Part shown: positions 35,701 through 48,640 of the stretch, in pieces
Layout: the number at the start of each line of letters is the position of its first letter
Numbering within the stretch: position 1 is the first letter of the stretch
Assembly (NCBI GenBank): GCA_022747635.1
Contig: JAKTNV010000042.1
Span: 2,430,501 to 2,494,500, forward strand
DNA: 64,000 bases
Origin: Hetaerina americana
Taxonomy: Eukaryota > Arthropoda > Insecta > Odonata > Calopterygidae
Reading direction: 5' to 3'
Made by a program: the position numbers and the translations under genes
Notes under the pieces: generated by a model
Told to the model about the DNA's origin: nothing
The model's input: the letters and a program-made list of their open reading frames with translations, nothing else
Databases searched by the model: none

Positions 35701-37985
35701 TTGGGTGCCTCCCTAAATGTCCGGAGCAGAGGTTATATGAACAGAACGGATTGGGAAAAAATTATTTGAGGCTGAAATAACCAGGGTGTCATGTCAAGGC
35801 TGCAAAATGCCCTGCATGTCTCGCTGCACCCTAACCGTTGTAGTATTGTACAGCTAATACTTTCTGTTAGTACACAAAATATTAGAGTGATAATATAAAA
35901 ATTAACATCTAAAAACTCTATTTACTTATTAATTAGTGGTGCGGTAGCGATGTACCTCGAATATAAAAATCATCGTATTTGTTACGAAAACATTTTGTAT
36001 TCCAATACCGACATTTTAAACTTGATTAATAGACATATGACGCAATAAATTTATAATTATTGCCCACACCTTTAGTCATGTCTACTATGAGAAATTAGAT
36101 CGGTGATTTCGTGGTTTCTTTCATAAATACTGTTTCTCTCCTGAGGCCCATTTCCGATTGCAAGATCTGAAAGGATATTGCATACCTAAATTCTTATGTC
36201 GCAATTCGCTATAAGATATTGTCAATGAATTACTAGCCATCGTTGACCCATTTTGGTAATGGTCCTGTTAGCTCCATGTCGAAAACCCCGCAGATAAAGT
36301 GCCATGAGAAGAATAATGGTTTTCATCATGAAATCAAAGACAACCCCTTTTTCGCCTTTATAAAAAAAACGTGAAACCATAACCGTATCCTCGACTCCGG
36401 GGCCAGTGTCGCACTCGAAATTGTGAGTTCAAGGCCTCGCCGCCACGTGACTCGCGTGGCGCCGATGGAGCGAAACGGAATCGAGGCAGTGGTGACTGCG
36501 TTTGCATCATTGCGTCTCCCAACGTCAGGACAGGAAAACAAATCGCCACCCACTTGGGGTGAGGACAGGGCCCAACAAAAATGATTCGACTCGTACTCAT
36601 TTCCTCGAGGAGTCACGGAGGTGACACGGCATTCGAGATCTCTGAAGGAAATGACAAGCGCGTTGCCAAGACAAAATAAAACTCTCCGTTATAACGGTTC
36701 TTGGATGAAATAAAAAGATCTCCCCTTCCACCCCTTCCTTCTATCTCGGCGGTATCTCTCCTCTTACTTTCACTAATGGACAGCTAACAATTTCTGAGGA
36801 TTCGCGAAATAAAATGAATCACAAGGACAGCACATTTCCAAATAATCGTGAGATCAATACCAGCTGGACCTTTCTCTATTGTGATTAATAGTTTAAAGGG
36901 GAATATTAAATATTGGGTTTCCCTTTTTAAAAAAATCCTGTCGCACCGCCTTGAGTTACTCCGAGGGAGAGACTGGAAGAGTCAAAACACTAAGGCCACG
37001 AATTTTCCTGTCTTTTCTAAAGCCTTCCCTCTCTGAGGATCACGAAAGAGGAAAGGAAATGTCTGTGTTTTAGCTATATTTGGATGAAATCAATGGAGGA
37101 GAAGAGAAAAATTTCCAGGAAAATCGGTTCAAAACGAGGCATAATGATCGGGAATGCATTAACTCTTGAAATAGTGCTCCAAGTTATGTGGCGTGCTATA
37201 GCTGTTTGAAGCTTGATTGCTGTGGAAGTACGTAATTACGGAGTTATATTTGCTAGGGATGACTTATCGTTATCTGCTATCTGGGGCACGCGGTACAAGG
37301 ATTCAATTAGTGTCTTATATGGAAATTTTAGAGGGGGTAAATTCTTGCCGTCCAATCATCGAGTTTATGAGGCTCTTGGATATAGGTACTATGATGGCTG
37401 GACGCGCTTGTCAATCGTCAACGCATTTGGAATTGCGCTGCATACAATCTGCACATGTTCATTTGTTCAAGGCAAAATTACGTCTGTCGTCAATTCTCTT
37501 CAGGTAATGCCACAGACCATTGTGATATGAAAACCTTTTTACGCACCATTCAGGACATTTTATTACGTAGTTTTCACGCAAGCCTTCCATTAAACGTGAC
37601 AGGTAGGCATTTTGAACCTGATTGGTATGTAATAGCTTTTATACGACACTTATATAAACTACAGAGATAATTAACTGATAATTTTAATACATTCTTACAT
37701 TATTACCCCAATATTGAAATAGAATGATTAAAAGCAAAAAAAACAATTATAATTATTTCATGCATAATTTTTTTAAATTTATTATGAAACAGCATTAAAT
37801 TTTGCATTGCTGTCCTGGCATGATTGAGGAACAACAAGATATTGCCGATCCATGAAACCTTTAAGATTTGCAAACGACGGAATTGATGATTGCATCAAAA
37901 ACGTTCTCAAATATGTTTCACACGTCTTACTCTTTACAATATAAACTGCACATCCAGCTTCCCACAAATCACCTGTATGACGTGA
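32723..37985. other. Unannotated stretch with one G-rich island
   Basis: AT-rich and featureless apart from a purine/G-rich island at about 34100-34390 (repeated GGGAGG/GGGGAAAGG) and a small CpG-rich patch near 36420-36480. Two overlapping plus-strand frames at 37213-37530 (105 and 96 codons) show no recognised domain. Confidence 0.5.
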
Positions 37986-37989
37986 TGAA

Positions 37990-38160
37990 AAACGAATACG
38001 TCATCTCGACTTGAACCCACGGACATCTAAAAAGTTTAAGAGGCTCAAGGAAAAATACCTTAATAATCACCTCCGAAATTGATTCCAAGAATCGAACTCT
38101 GACCCACACTTTGTGGTCTCGGGCCGTGGGACAAAACGTGGCTTTGGAATTTTCTCAGCG
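37990..38160 (-). repeat. Possible decayed tRNA-like repeat(s)
   Basis: On the minus strand two box B-like motifs occur: AGTTCGATTCTTGG (near 38101-38088) and GGGTTCAAGTCGAG (near 38022-38009). A partial tRNA-like context precedes the first. No box A at the right spacing is convincing. Confidence 0.25.
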
Positions 38161-38938
38161 CCGGTGTAGGTTAAAGGGATTGCTTCTGGCGCCCATTCCC
38201 CGGGGCACGGTTTCCATCTCGCTAGTTTTTGCCTTCTAACTTCCGCATCGCCCCAAAGCGAAAACGGGAGACCGCATGGCGCGCAGCGACGTGACCGGCG
38301 TCTTCGGGTGAAATGCCCGCGAAATAATGCATCGCATCCCCAGTCGAAGGTGAAGTGCCGTTCAATTAACCAGAGGAAATAGGAGGCACTCGAGCGAATA
38401 GAAGGTGGGAATGAAAAAAGTGAAGTCTCTAGCCAATGCAGAAATGAGAACGGGAGTCGGTTGGGAAGGGAACGGTGAGATGCGTCTTGAGGACAGTGTG
38501 GAGCAAAGAAATTCAGCTATGGTACCAGAAGAGGAGGAGAGAGACGCAAATGAGGTGGCCAGACTACCCGATCCGAATGGTGTCGATCGAGTGTGAACGG
38601 GTGAGCTCCGGAAAGAGAAAGGTGGGATGGAATGGCAAGCAAACGAAGAAGAAAGGCATAGTTTGTTTAATTCCCAACCCTCTGACAATTATTTGCAAGG
38701 CTGTACTTAGGGCTATAATTAGTGTTAAACATCAAAACCGAAATTAAGGCTGGGGGTTAAGAGTTGTGGCAGTTGTGACTTTCCTTTGCAAATCTAATGC
38801 AAACAGCTCCTAAGGCAAGCGGCTCGTAAGGTGAATCGTACGAATTGCCTCAAATATAAAATCCATTATTTTTATCTAGTAAAGTTGGTATAGTTGAAAC
38901 CCTGTGAAATTAATAAAATATAACTTAATCAATATGAG

Positions 38939-39087
38939 AAAAACAAATTTTCACTTTTCCACAACTTTATCAGTAACGTTTATTGTGAGTCTATAACGTA
39001 AGAAGTCTGGTACCTGAAGATGGCTCTGTGAACCGAAATGCGTAGTACGTTACCAATAATCTTATGGAAAAGTGGAAATTTGTTTTT
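38939..39087 (+). repeat. Inverted-repeat element with CTGAAGATGG core
   Basis: The outer arms (38939-38965 and 39062-39087, AACAAATTTTCACTTTTCCA-like) and inner arms around AGTAACGT / ACGTTACC are complementary with mismatches. Between them lie CTGAAGA (39014-39020), a GGCTC/GAACC stem and GAAA (39035-39038), followed by a CGT/ACG mini-stem. No coding capacity. A related layout occurs at 15.6, 21.8, 26.1, 30.1 and 40.2 kb. Confidence 0.7.
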
Positions 39088-39988
39088 TTTATAATTACAA
39101 ACTTCTACTACAACTCGCCTGGATCTGTTGAATAACTAAATCAACATTGCACGTGCAAGGAAATAAAAAATTAGGCGTTGTGAAAACATATTTCAATAAA
39201 TAATTCATAGAAAAAGAATTGATCATAAAAATCCAGGGAGAATTTACTTAATGGCCGATGGCATTTACCAAAATTGCTTCTGAAGGCAGTCTGCATTTTT
39301 TGCCTAGGATTTTCAACATTAGATTCACTTTTTTTGTGGTTTTTGATTTTATTCCGTTAGTCCAAGACGATAATTCCAAACTTGTAAATGTCTGGTAATG
39401 TCATCTATCTAATTTTTACAGGCAACAAAATACATGTTTGCTTTCTGTTGCGTTCAATGATGACAAAATACATAGAGCAGGAGTTTCAATATGATTGAAA
39501 ATCATCCTTTAATCAGATATTCCGCATTCTGAATTCATATATACGAGATTTTATGTCTCGTATGTCCATCATGAGAATCTACACTGCAGACCATCAAAAA
39601 TGTCCATAGTTGAAAATCTCTTTTAATCAACCGTTAGCATTGACATTACATCAATCCTACTTCAGCGTTGAAAATGTAGTTATATGATGTGTGACGTAAA
39701 TACGTGAAGTGTTTAACAAACAGCTTTGAGATGGCTATACAAATGAAACTTTCATGGCACAGTACGCTGAGCCACCCCGTTATTGCACTGAAATCCATCC
39801 CAGAACCAATTTCAGTACCAGTTTATTAAGGTGACTTAAACGTTCAGTTATGGGGGCAATGAACCAAACATTTTTGAGAAAAGTGAAAACAATGCGTTTT
39901 CAATTTCAATCGATTCGATTGTTGGTTACATTTTGATTCGTCCTTAAAATAAACACATTAGATGATATGAAGTATAAATTGAGCTTCT

Positions 39989-40106
39989 TACAGCCTTTTT
40001 AAGACTGACTACAGTATATTAAATAATATTTTCTTAAGCCGTAAAAGGCTTTCCTTTACGGCATATGGAAATATTATTTAATATAGCCAGTCTTAAAAAG
40101 GCTGTA
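39989..40106. repeat. Palindromic MITE-like element
   Basis: Left arm 39989-40034 and right arm 40067-40106 pair through TACAGCCTTTTTAAGACTG and TATTAAATAATATTT, with a small insertion on the left. The centre carries a second, independent 8-base hairpin (GCCGTAAA / TTTACGGC at 40038-40061). No coding capacity. Confidence 0.85.
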
Positions 40107-40216
40107 AAGGAGCGCAATTAGTCCATCCGTCATTTAATTTATTTGATATCATTTAATATAATCAAAGTAATAACAGATTCGGAAACTATTACAATTTTCC
40201 ACTGAATAAAGATTTA

Positions 40217-40289
40217 TTTCCGACTAGTTTCGATGCACTTAATTTATATTCACTTGAAAACGATGCAGTACATCGAAACTAGTCGGAAA
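40217..40289 (+). repeat. Hairpin element with TTTCGATG arms
   Basis: TTTCCGACTAGTTTCGATG at 40217-40235 and its exact complement at 40271-40289 are separated by about 35 bases. Inside lie TTGAAAA (40254-40260), a CGATG/CATCG stem and GAAAC (40275-40279). It is 110 bases from the preceding palindrome but has a different sequence. Confidence 0.75.
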
Positions 40290-43140
40290 CTGTAATATTT
40301 TTTCTTTCTGTCATTATGGAACAGTTCCACCACTTCACACCTTAATCTTAATTTATAATAGTCAAATGAAATGATTTTAAAAATCGGAATTAAAATTTAA
40401 TTTTTGTTTCCAACGTACAGTGCTTAAACTGTTTTGTACGTGGATCCTTCATTTTACTGCACTTAAATTTCGAGAATATATCCCATAAGTATAATTGATC
40501 AAATGCACTTGCACCAATTTTTGTAGTTACAGGAGGGAACCCTTAGGTCCATGTGTAAATGGTAGCATCTCGTATCACGATTAAAAATGTTTTCCTGGCT
40601 ATCCCGATTCCATCCATGTTGATCAATTTCACTTAGAGAAAAACGTTTCCTAATGCGCGTAAAATTTACAGTTGACGGTCCGCTGGGAAAAATTTGTATA
40701 GGACGCAGGAGAAGGGCTGGGAGGGGGAGGAAGCATTGCGAAAGCGACCAAAGAATTGAATTACGAGAGATGACCGCATAGTTGAGAGAGTGGAGCGATG
40801 ATGAAAACTAGGCCCAAATAATGATAGAGAACACTCCTTAGCGAAATTAGATATCGCAACGATGTTGCGAGTCATCAGCCCAAAAATCAGGGATAGTTTC
40901 TGAAGCGAGCGTGACGAGAGAGCCTTCCGATTCTAAAAACCGCTCAACATTCAGTTTTCCTCGTCCAATATAGTATACAAAACATGCAAGTAGAAAATTT
41001 GGGAGAAAACAAAAATAAACAGGTACCCCCTTGAGGCCGTACAATAACAACTATTGAGCAATACAAACATTCCTCATCCGCGTTATATTTCGACACCTGC
41101 TGCTTAATTATAACTATTTATCTCATTCAATGTTCCATTGGAAAAAAATATTAATTTTCAATTCCTTAATATTTTGTTATTTTAAACGAAAATTCGTATG
41201 GATACCAATCACAGTAGTTATAACTAGAACTAAACGATCCTTCGGGCAGTGATGAAGCCTACACGATAAGAATGATGAAACCAAGCTCCGGATGTTGAGG
41301 AAAAAAATTGAATTAATGGGGTAAGCTGTTTTATGCATTTAGCATCACGCGAAGGGCACATAAATAGGCCATGTTGATAATGCTAATTCTCGACAATAAG
41401 CTGCTGCTTTAATTATACTATGAACCAAAGGAATTTTCTATGAACAGGTTTTTTCAATTAGCATCACCTAATCACGGTATATTCGAGTTAAGTTAATTCA
41501 ACAGCCTACAAACTAAATGACAATAATTCAACGAATTTCTGTGCGAAAATACTAAACGCAGGTTTTCATATCGTTGATGACTGGTATTGGAGTCTATCGT
41601 CGGCTGTTGCGTCGTCATTAATAACTTCTTCGTTCGTGATTTCACATTGATAGCAGATCCTATCATCAGGAACAATGACGCATGACTCCTAATGATCCAA
41701 CCTGTAATGAACGCGAAAGTGAAAGAATGAAAGAGCCACAAATGACGACGCAGAGGCTACCGAAAGTCGATGATTTTGAACGGAATTATTCAACGAAAGA
41801 ATTGGAGAGTAAATCTTAATCATTAAAATATGTAAAATAATCTATAAACTTTCGATTAATGGGTATTTTGTGGCCCGAAGTTGAGTACCTTAGGAATATG
41901 AGAAGATATCATTGTACGCACGCACAAGGTGAGTGAAGCATTAGAATTCGTTCATCCTTATTAATTTTTCAGCAACGGGCCGATTAAAACTGCACTTTCG
42001 TGTAATAAAAATACTTAAATATTATTGAAATTCTGGAAATGTAGCATTAAAATACAGAATCAAAATATTTCCGTTCTGAAGGGATATTTTTTAGAATATT
42101 TTAAGCCAAATTAATGGTAATGAAGGCGACTTAACTGTGGTATCATGTGCCAAGTGGGTCATACTAAAAATTTATAAACGTACGTTTTTGAATTACTATG
42201 ATGAGATTTAACTACGGCTTATAGTCTAGAAATGGGGATGTTTAAATTTTTAGTTAAATAGATCGTCGGTTCTGGGTTGCATGGGTTTTCATGCACATAC
42301 GTACTCCATTTAGAACGTACCCAAAAATGCTTTAAAAAATTTGCCCATTTTTCCACAGAATGAGATATTTGCTATTAAAACTGACATTTAGTCCGTGTTT
42401 CCCCTCTTATTTTCTGCGTAAAAATAGATGAATTTTCCTCTTTGATTTCACATGCTACGTAATATGACAGAAAAATGAAAACCTACGGATTGAAATTTAA
42501 CAAGAATGGCATGCTATTCTTTAAGGTTTCCACGGTATTGAAATATCGGGGAATCGAACTGACACACATTTACCTTCAACAGAAAAACACATGGGGACTC
42601 CTGTAGCAGATATTCAAATCGATATATTTAAATTGCGATTCAGCCGCCGGATAATAATTCACTCGCTTCCATGAAATAAATTTCATTTAATCAACCCAAT
42701 GGAGCAAAACTGACCCCTTTCCTAGTTAGCCTTTTTTTATCTTTTTTAACTTTTCGTCGGGTCTAAAGGATCCTGATAACTGCCTAACCCGGACGGAGCT
42801 GATTATTTCCTTCCGATCACAAAAATGAACATTAATAGCTGCTGATTAATTTCGTGAAAGGCGATAGTATTAGTTTTGCAATGTTTTCTTGTGATTACAC
42901 CCGGAAACTCCGCAGAGTAACTTTCTGAGTACAACGCAGTGAGTGTGAAAAGTGGCAGAATTGTAAAGAGGTGAAAAATACCCATGGCGCCTTCGGCCAC
43001 ATCTAACTCGCGCCCATTGAAAGTACCGTGACTAGAAATCTCAGTAGGTGACACCGTAAAAAATATTAGCTCATTTAAAATCCAAAGGGGATTAAGGACC
43101 TTAGAAATCATCATCTACCGTGATGAACGAACCCGAGGCG
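40290..43140. other. Unannotated AT-rich stretch
   Basis: Small frames only. A single box B-like GTTCGATTCCCC on the minus strand near 42550 stands without a box A. Confidence 0.5.
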
Positions 43141-43940
43141 CACTCACTCACGTCTGACAGCTTTAATGTGAGGACCAAACTTGCCGACGACTCGAGCACG
43201 CCCTGGTTCACTCCAGGGGAGAAATCTAATGTTATAAAGGCCTGGGCGACAAAACGGGAGGAGGGCCGCGCGTGAAAGCTCGAGGTATGAAATAGGAAGA
43301 GCGTTGGCAGGGGTTTTATTTAATGGGGTGGAGGCGCACGAAGAGGGAGAGCGGGAAGAGCCAGAGGGGGGCGTGGGTAGGAATTTGCACGAAATTTCTT
43401 TCGGGGACGCATTTAGGGCCAGAGCCTTTGACAAATCGAGTCGGGGTGCCGGAGAAGAAATAAAATAAAAAGAAACCAATAAACGAATCGTCGCCCGGGA
43501 GGAAGCGATTCCTGCTCTCGACTAGTGTGTCCTCGGAGGTGGAGGTGTGGTTTCCGCACGGCCGAGTCGACGGCAGTGTTATGGTAGGCGAGGCCGTTGT
43601 GCGGATCGGCGCCTGCACCCTCGGGGAGACTTTCGGGACGTCACTGGTGGTGGGTGGGTGGATACGGGAGGAGGGGCGTAGAGGGCGGAGTGATATTGCA
43701 TGGGGCAAAAGGGGAAGCTCGGCGTTCCGAGTGTGACGGGCGGAGGGTGAGGGGGTGAGTGGGGGCGAGAGGTGGAGCGACTTGGGAGCTCTGGAAGTAA
43801 GCAGGCGGGGGCGAGGCGCGTGCAGACACACATACACACACTTTCGGTTTAGGCGACTAGCTTGGGTGACGGATTCGGGTCACAGATAAGATAAAGAGCC
43901 CGCCGCGAGGAGGGTATTGCGTCGGTGGAGAACACATTGG
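43140..43940. other. GC-rich, G-biased island
   Basis: The plus strand is purine/G-rich (for example 43320-43380 and 43735-43810). Mutually overlapping minus-strand frames are Pro/Ser/Thr-rich with no domain. It could be a CpG-island-type regulatory region; no TATA box or coding exon could be placed with confidence. Confidence 0.45.
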
Positions 43941-43943
43941 CGA

Positions 43944-44014
43944 ACACACACACACACACATATACATATATATATATATATATATACACATAATATATAT
44001 ATATATATTTTTAT
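43944..44014. repeat. (CA)n-(TA)n microsatellite
   Basis: CACACACA followed by interrupted TA runs and TTTTATATA. Confidence 0.9.
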
Positions 44015-45892
44015 ATACTTATTAGTACCTACACCCGGACGCTTTTATAAGATTAAAAAATAAATGAAACGACAGCTCGCCGTCCAGAGCATTCGAGACA
44101 AGATGGAGAAAGCTCGAGGTTGGACGATGACAGGAGGAGATTAAAAAGTTACGCTCGGGAGACAAACAATGATCAATATGGTAAAAATAAAGAAGCAAAC
44201 GACTGTGGAGCGACGAGCGTACTACCAACATACCAACTGCTTAATTTAGGCCCTGCGGGACGCGGGGGTACCTTGATGGGGAGAAAAAGGTGAAACTGCA
44301 TGGTGAAGGTTAAAAAAGTCAAGGAATTCGTCCTCTTTACGACAGCGCGCTTTGATAGGAAAGCATTCCCTTTACCAACCGACGAAATTTTTAACCCCCT
44401 GTAATTATTTTTTAGAAAGCGACCAACGCAGGCAGTGGGTATGTAGAATATTTTTTAAACGGCCCTTTTTTGCCTCTAGGTGACAGGTGTCGGACAATTG
44501 ATCACGAGAGACAAGGGCTAGAGCGCGCGAGTGGGAGGAGAGAGAATTGGGCGGCGGAGGGGATGGGGTCTCGAGAGACGAATGCCTCGCACGTGAAGTC
44601 ACTGGCTCGCGTCCTCCTACCCCGACAACAACATCCATAAGCAACGCCCACGAATCGAATATTCCATCCACCGTGGCTTTATCGCAGTTCCCGCACCTGA
44701 CGAGGTCGTGGAGTCGGAAAATCAGTGGTTACAGTTAACTGGGTGAAATCTCCTCTAGGCTTCTTTTTCCCAAAGGAAATAATTAGGGATAGTTAAGACA
44801 TCAAAGCAAATTTGAATACACTACATTTGGCTCAGGATAGACTTTATTCTGTTCTGAATAAAATAATCCCCGAATCAATGAAAATCAGGAAATTCAGATG
44901 AATGAAATCATGCATTGAATCATGAGTTCACAAGTCAGTTTTCATTAGGAAAATCCTAGTGAATTATTTACCGCTGTAGGCATAAAAAAAGAAAGAAATA
45001 ACATGCTTGTACTGCTAAGAAGGAGATTGTAACAGAACAAGCATACTATTGCTTTAATGTTCTAGCTATTTCGTCGGAGAAAACTAGGCGCATGTCACTA
45101 CTTTACATTAGTATCACTGATCTAGAAGTAAAAGTTAACATTTGAGTGAAGGATTCCTTAGGTCTGTAAACTCAAGAGGCATTTTTCAAGGCGGGATGAA
45201 ATGCTCAAGTACTTCACACGGTGGTTTGGTGCAAGGAAATTAGGATGATAATATTCCATCATCTCCTTGGCCAAACGCAAAGCACGGCGCAATATTACAT
45301 TTCTAACAATTTGAAATTTTCGCATAGTGGGAACATCTTATGTAATGAATAACTAACGCCGGCCGTAAACAGAATTTAATAGAGTAAAATAGGGATGCCT
45401 AATAAGGCTTTTTGGAGGAGAGATCTTGTTACAATTGATGAGAAAATGAGGAATACAAATATTAATTTTCTCTGTCTAGTCAAAGAAGTAATCATTAGAC
45501 TAAGTGGATTATTTATATATTTTCGGCGTTAAGTGATAAAGAAATAAGCAATATGAAAAGAAAATTAAGTGCTCTCTGTCCTGGTGATGCATTTTAGTCA
45601 TCAGATTTAGTCAGAGTAGTATAATATACCTATATAATTTAATATAATTTCATGGTAAAATACATATTAAGTATATGATGAAATTCCTTCAACAATTTCT
45701 GCAGCATGTATTTAATGATATTTTAACTGCCATAAAATTGCTCTGGATAAAAATATCAAATGTTAAAATTAGTTATCTTATCTTACATCGAGATTAGATT
45801 AAATGAACGAATTAACTACGAATGAATGGATCAAAAACTCGTTAATAGTTTCAATGTGAAAGATACTTCTAGCAGTTCTTGTTACTTAAATC
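44015..45892. other. Unannotated stretch
   Basis: AT-rich, with a modest GC rise at 44480-44700. No supported gene. Confidence 0.5.
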
Positions 45893-45989
45893 ATGCGTAA
45901 CCACCATAGCTGTACACTTCGAGTGATGAAGTGGAAAATTATATTGACACTACTTCTAACATCGTCTATACTTTTCGCCCATGGGCCAT
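45893..45989 (+). CDS. Possible first coding exon with signal peptide
   Basis: The frame starts at 45893, with a second in-frame Met at 45926. From the second Met the product begins MKWKIILTLLLTSSILFAHG: a short basic start, about 13 hydrophobic residues and small residues near a plausible cleavage site, which is the form of a secretory signal peptide. After CCAT the sequence reads GTAAGTATCG (from 45990), a near-ideal 5' splice donor, leaving the reading frame split after the first base of a codon. If read through, the frame stops at 46084 (63 codons, three Cys after the signal). No partner exon, promoter or homologue could be identified, so a chance combination is quite possible. Confidence 0.25.
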
Positions 45990-46504
45990 GTAAGTATCGT
46001 AGCGTGCAAAAGAAAGACCATGGGTCTCCTTACTCTCCACCTTGCAGATGCTCTCAACTGATAAGGAGGGAGGTGACGCCATAACCTGGTGCTCCTCCTC
46101 CTTCGTTTTCTTTAGCGGCGTCAAAAGCTGCTTAAAATGAGCCATCTAACACTGCTCAATTGCCAAAGGTACTATTATGTAACTTAATCAAATTGAAAAC
46201 TGACATTAGTGACCAAAATAACAGCTGGGACGATGATGCATAATATACAATTGCATCAATATCCACGTATACACGCAGGGAAATACAAATTCGACAACGC
46301 ACGCACTTCTGATGAAAGTGGTACCAAGTTTCTTTTGACCAATTTATGTTTCGAAAAGTATCGCTTATCAAAAAGACCACTCAACCTAGATTATGACAAT
46401 ATTTTCAATTATGCTACCGACTTTAGACACTTAGCAAACCGAAAAAGTAGGTTTATTATTAACATAAGTAAACAACAAGTTTCAGGTTGTTCATAATAAA
46501 AAGG

Positions 46505-46765
46505 GGCCTGGCAGTCCACGGGTTAACCCGTACTACTGGCTACTGACCGGAGGCTTCGGGTTTGATTCCGGGTGAGGACTCTGCGGCAATCCATTTCACC
46601 AGAGATGTGTAATTTTTCGGGTACCAGATCTTCCTAGGAAGCCACATGTGGCACATAAGAAAGTAACTGGCCCCTCTTAGTCTGATATGTGACTTTCACT
46701 CGCCGTATATAGCGCTTAGTTTGTGGCAAGCTCTACCGTAGTTTATCAAGCCAAACTGATGTTTA
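46505..46765 (+). repeat. tRNA-derived SINE, family A copy 2
   Basis: The head has a box A-like TGGCAGTCCACGGGTT (near 46509-46524) and box B GGGTTTGATTCCGG (46558-46571). TGTGTAATTTTTCGGGTAC then leads into CAGATCTTCC (46606-46637), AACTGGCCC (46667-46675) and TGATATGTGACTTTCA (46683-46698), which parallel copy 1 at 26.8 kb. No coding capacity. It lies in the opposite orientation to copy 1. Confidence 0.8.
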
Positions 46766-46769
46766 TTTG

Positions 46770-48640
46770 ATTGATTGAGTTGATCATCGTGATATTTTTT
46801 TATGAAAGATGAATTCGCTGTGTGGCCAAATTATTTGCTATTTATACTATTTTAAATAACCATAAGTTAATAGAAATTATATTGATAGCCAACTTTTTTA
46901 GCGTAAGAGTTAGGCAGGTTGAGTCCCTTAACTTTCCAAGTTTGAATTTTTCTTGGCCTATTATTTTAAGTATTTCCTCTCGCTAGTATGGTATAAAACA
47001 TCACTAATACTATCCTTAAAACATAATCAACACCAGCAATATATTCGGCTTTTTTACTGAAATATCTCAGTTTAATACTAAATGTCACTTGTTAAAATGG
47101 GCAGAAGCTCATGGTTTTATAATGCAGACCAGTATGGTGGGAGATATTGAATTGCAGAACGCCTTAAGAAATATAGCTCATTTTACAAACTTTCAATCGC
47201 TTGATTTTGAGTACTCAGTATTTAGATCGTCAGTGGGACTTATTCGGTCTTTTAATGTTGTCATTTAAAATATTTAAAGGGGAGAAGATGTTCGGTGGGA
47301 GCGATGGAGGAAGGCATCTTCCACAGAATGAAGAGGACCAGCAAGCAAGCATGTGGGTTGGAAGAATGGTTTAGGGCATCAACTTAGAGGCGCTTATAAG
47401 TGTTGCATTACTTAGTTCCTGGATTCATAAAAAATCTCTCTTGACCTAGAGACTAAATACTAATAGATCTCAGGGAATGAATAATTTAGTAACTGGTTTC
47501 AAACTCAAAAAGTAAATCTGTATTAATCGCATTTTAACTGGTGAAAGTCCCCCAAGAGAAAAAAATACCAAATATTTTAAGACTGCAACCAAAACTCAAA
47601 ACTCATCTCCCAGTCAATTGCCTTCTATTCTTGTCGCCGAAAGTGTATAATTCTACTTGGTCATTCTTTCACACTCCTTCCGCACCAATCTCTTTCGCAT
47701 AAAATTACAGCAAAAATAAGCCAGTTCATTCTATTTGAATTCTTTGACAGCTCAATTATTCTTCCAAACGGAGTCTACACCTAATTTTCTCGCCATTCGT
47801 TGAAGAATTACGTCATGTTGAACGAAACTAGGATTCGAGTTTCCACGTCAAATTTACAAATCGAGCAATCCTCCACATGGCGTTAACATTTCGATCTCTC
47901 TTGGACCTCAAAGGCTGTGAAATGAGGGGAATGATCAACTACAAGAAATCGATATTTATCAATGATAGAAGAGGGTGAAGTTAAATACATGAAATCATGA
48001 AAATCTGAACATGAAATATTTTACTTGGTCAACATCACATTTAAGGAAATGAGAAAAAAATTTAAATTAATAATATCATCAGTATTTTAAAAGTGGCTGA
48101 TGTAAGTAAGTTATGTAAATCTAAATCAAAGAGATGTGTACAAAAAAGAACAAACGATGGCTGGGGGACACGAAGAGGAGGAAAATGAAGCATTACCATA
48201 GAGCGAAGTGTTGTTGGAATCCGTCTATTTTTCGATTTCAGTCTTTTACAATTGGGAGAGGAAGAACCACATAATGAATGTGTGGAAGACATTCAAGAAA
48301 GGCAGAAACGGTCGACTGATGAGATGTTGGATGTAAATGGGATAGTGGGGGCTGAAGTTAAAGGGAGACGTAAGTAAGAATATGGGTGATATATTGGAAA
48401 TCCTGAAGACAAGAAGTTTAAGATATCAAAAACTCAGGAAATTGCGCTATTGTATTGTTCCAAAATAATTAAGGCTTAAAATAATCACGCAGGGACCATC
48501 CCAAGCCTACCTCTACTATGTAGTGCGCCAAATGATGTTGAGCGTGAATTGTCTGGGAGTGCTCTTGTGCTACCCATGTAGCTATCTCAATAGAGTGCTG
48601 TTGGCAATGCATTGTAATTTAAAGGGTGGTTGAAAATAGC
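46770..48640. other. Unannotated stretch
   Basis: Only small frames. One plus-strand frame ends at a GTAAGTAAG sequence near 48370 but is not otherwise gene-like. Confidence 0.45.

Noticed and set aside
37213..37530. Two overlapping plus-strand frames of 105 and 96 codons
   Set aside because: Different frames over the same bases, no motif, and no splice or promoter context.
42545..42570. tRNA or SINE at a box B-like motif (also near 7415 and 62800)
   Set aside because: Single box B matches with no box A at the right distance and no cloverleaf.
43316..43837. 173-codon minus-strand frame
   Set aside because: Low-complexity Pro/Ser/Thr reading of a G-rich island with overlapping alternatives.
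48190..48380. Frame of about 55 codons ending near a GTAAGTAAG donor-like sequence
   Set aside because: No start context, no acceptor upstream, no domain; a good donor match alone is too common to support an exon.
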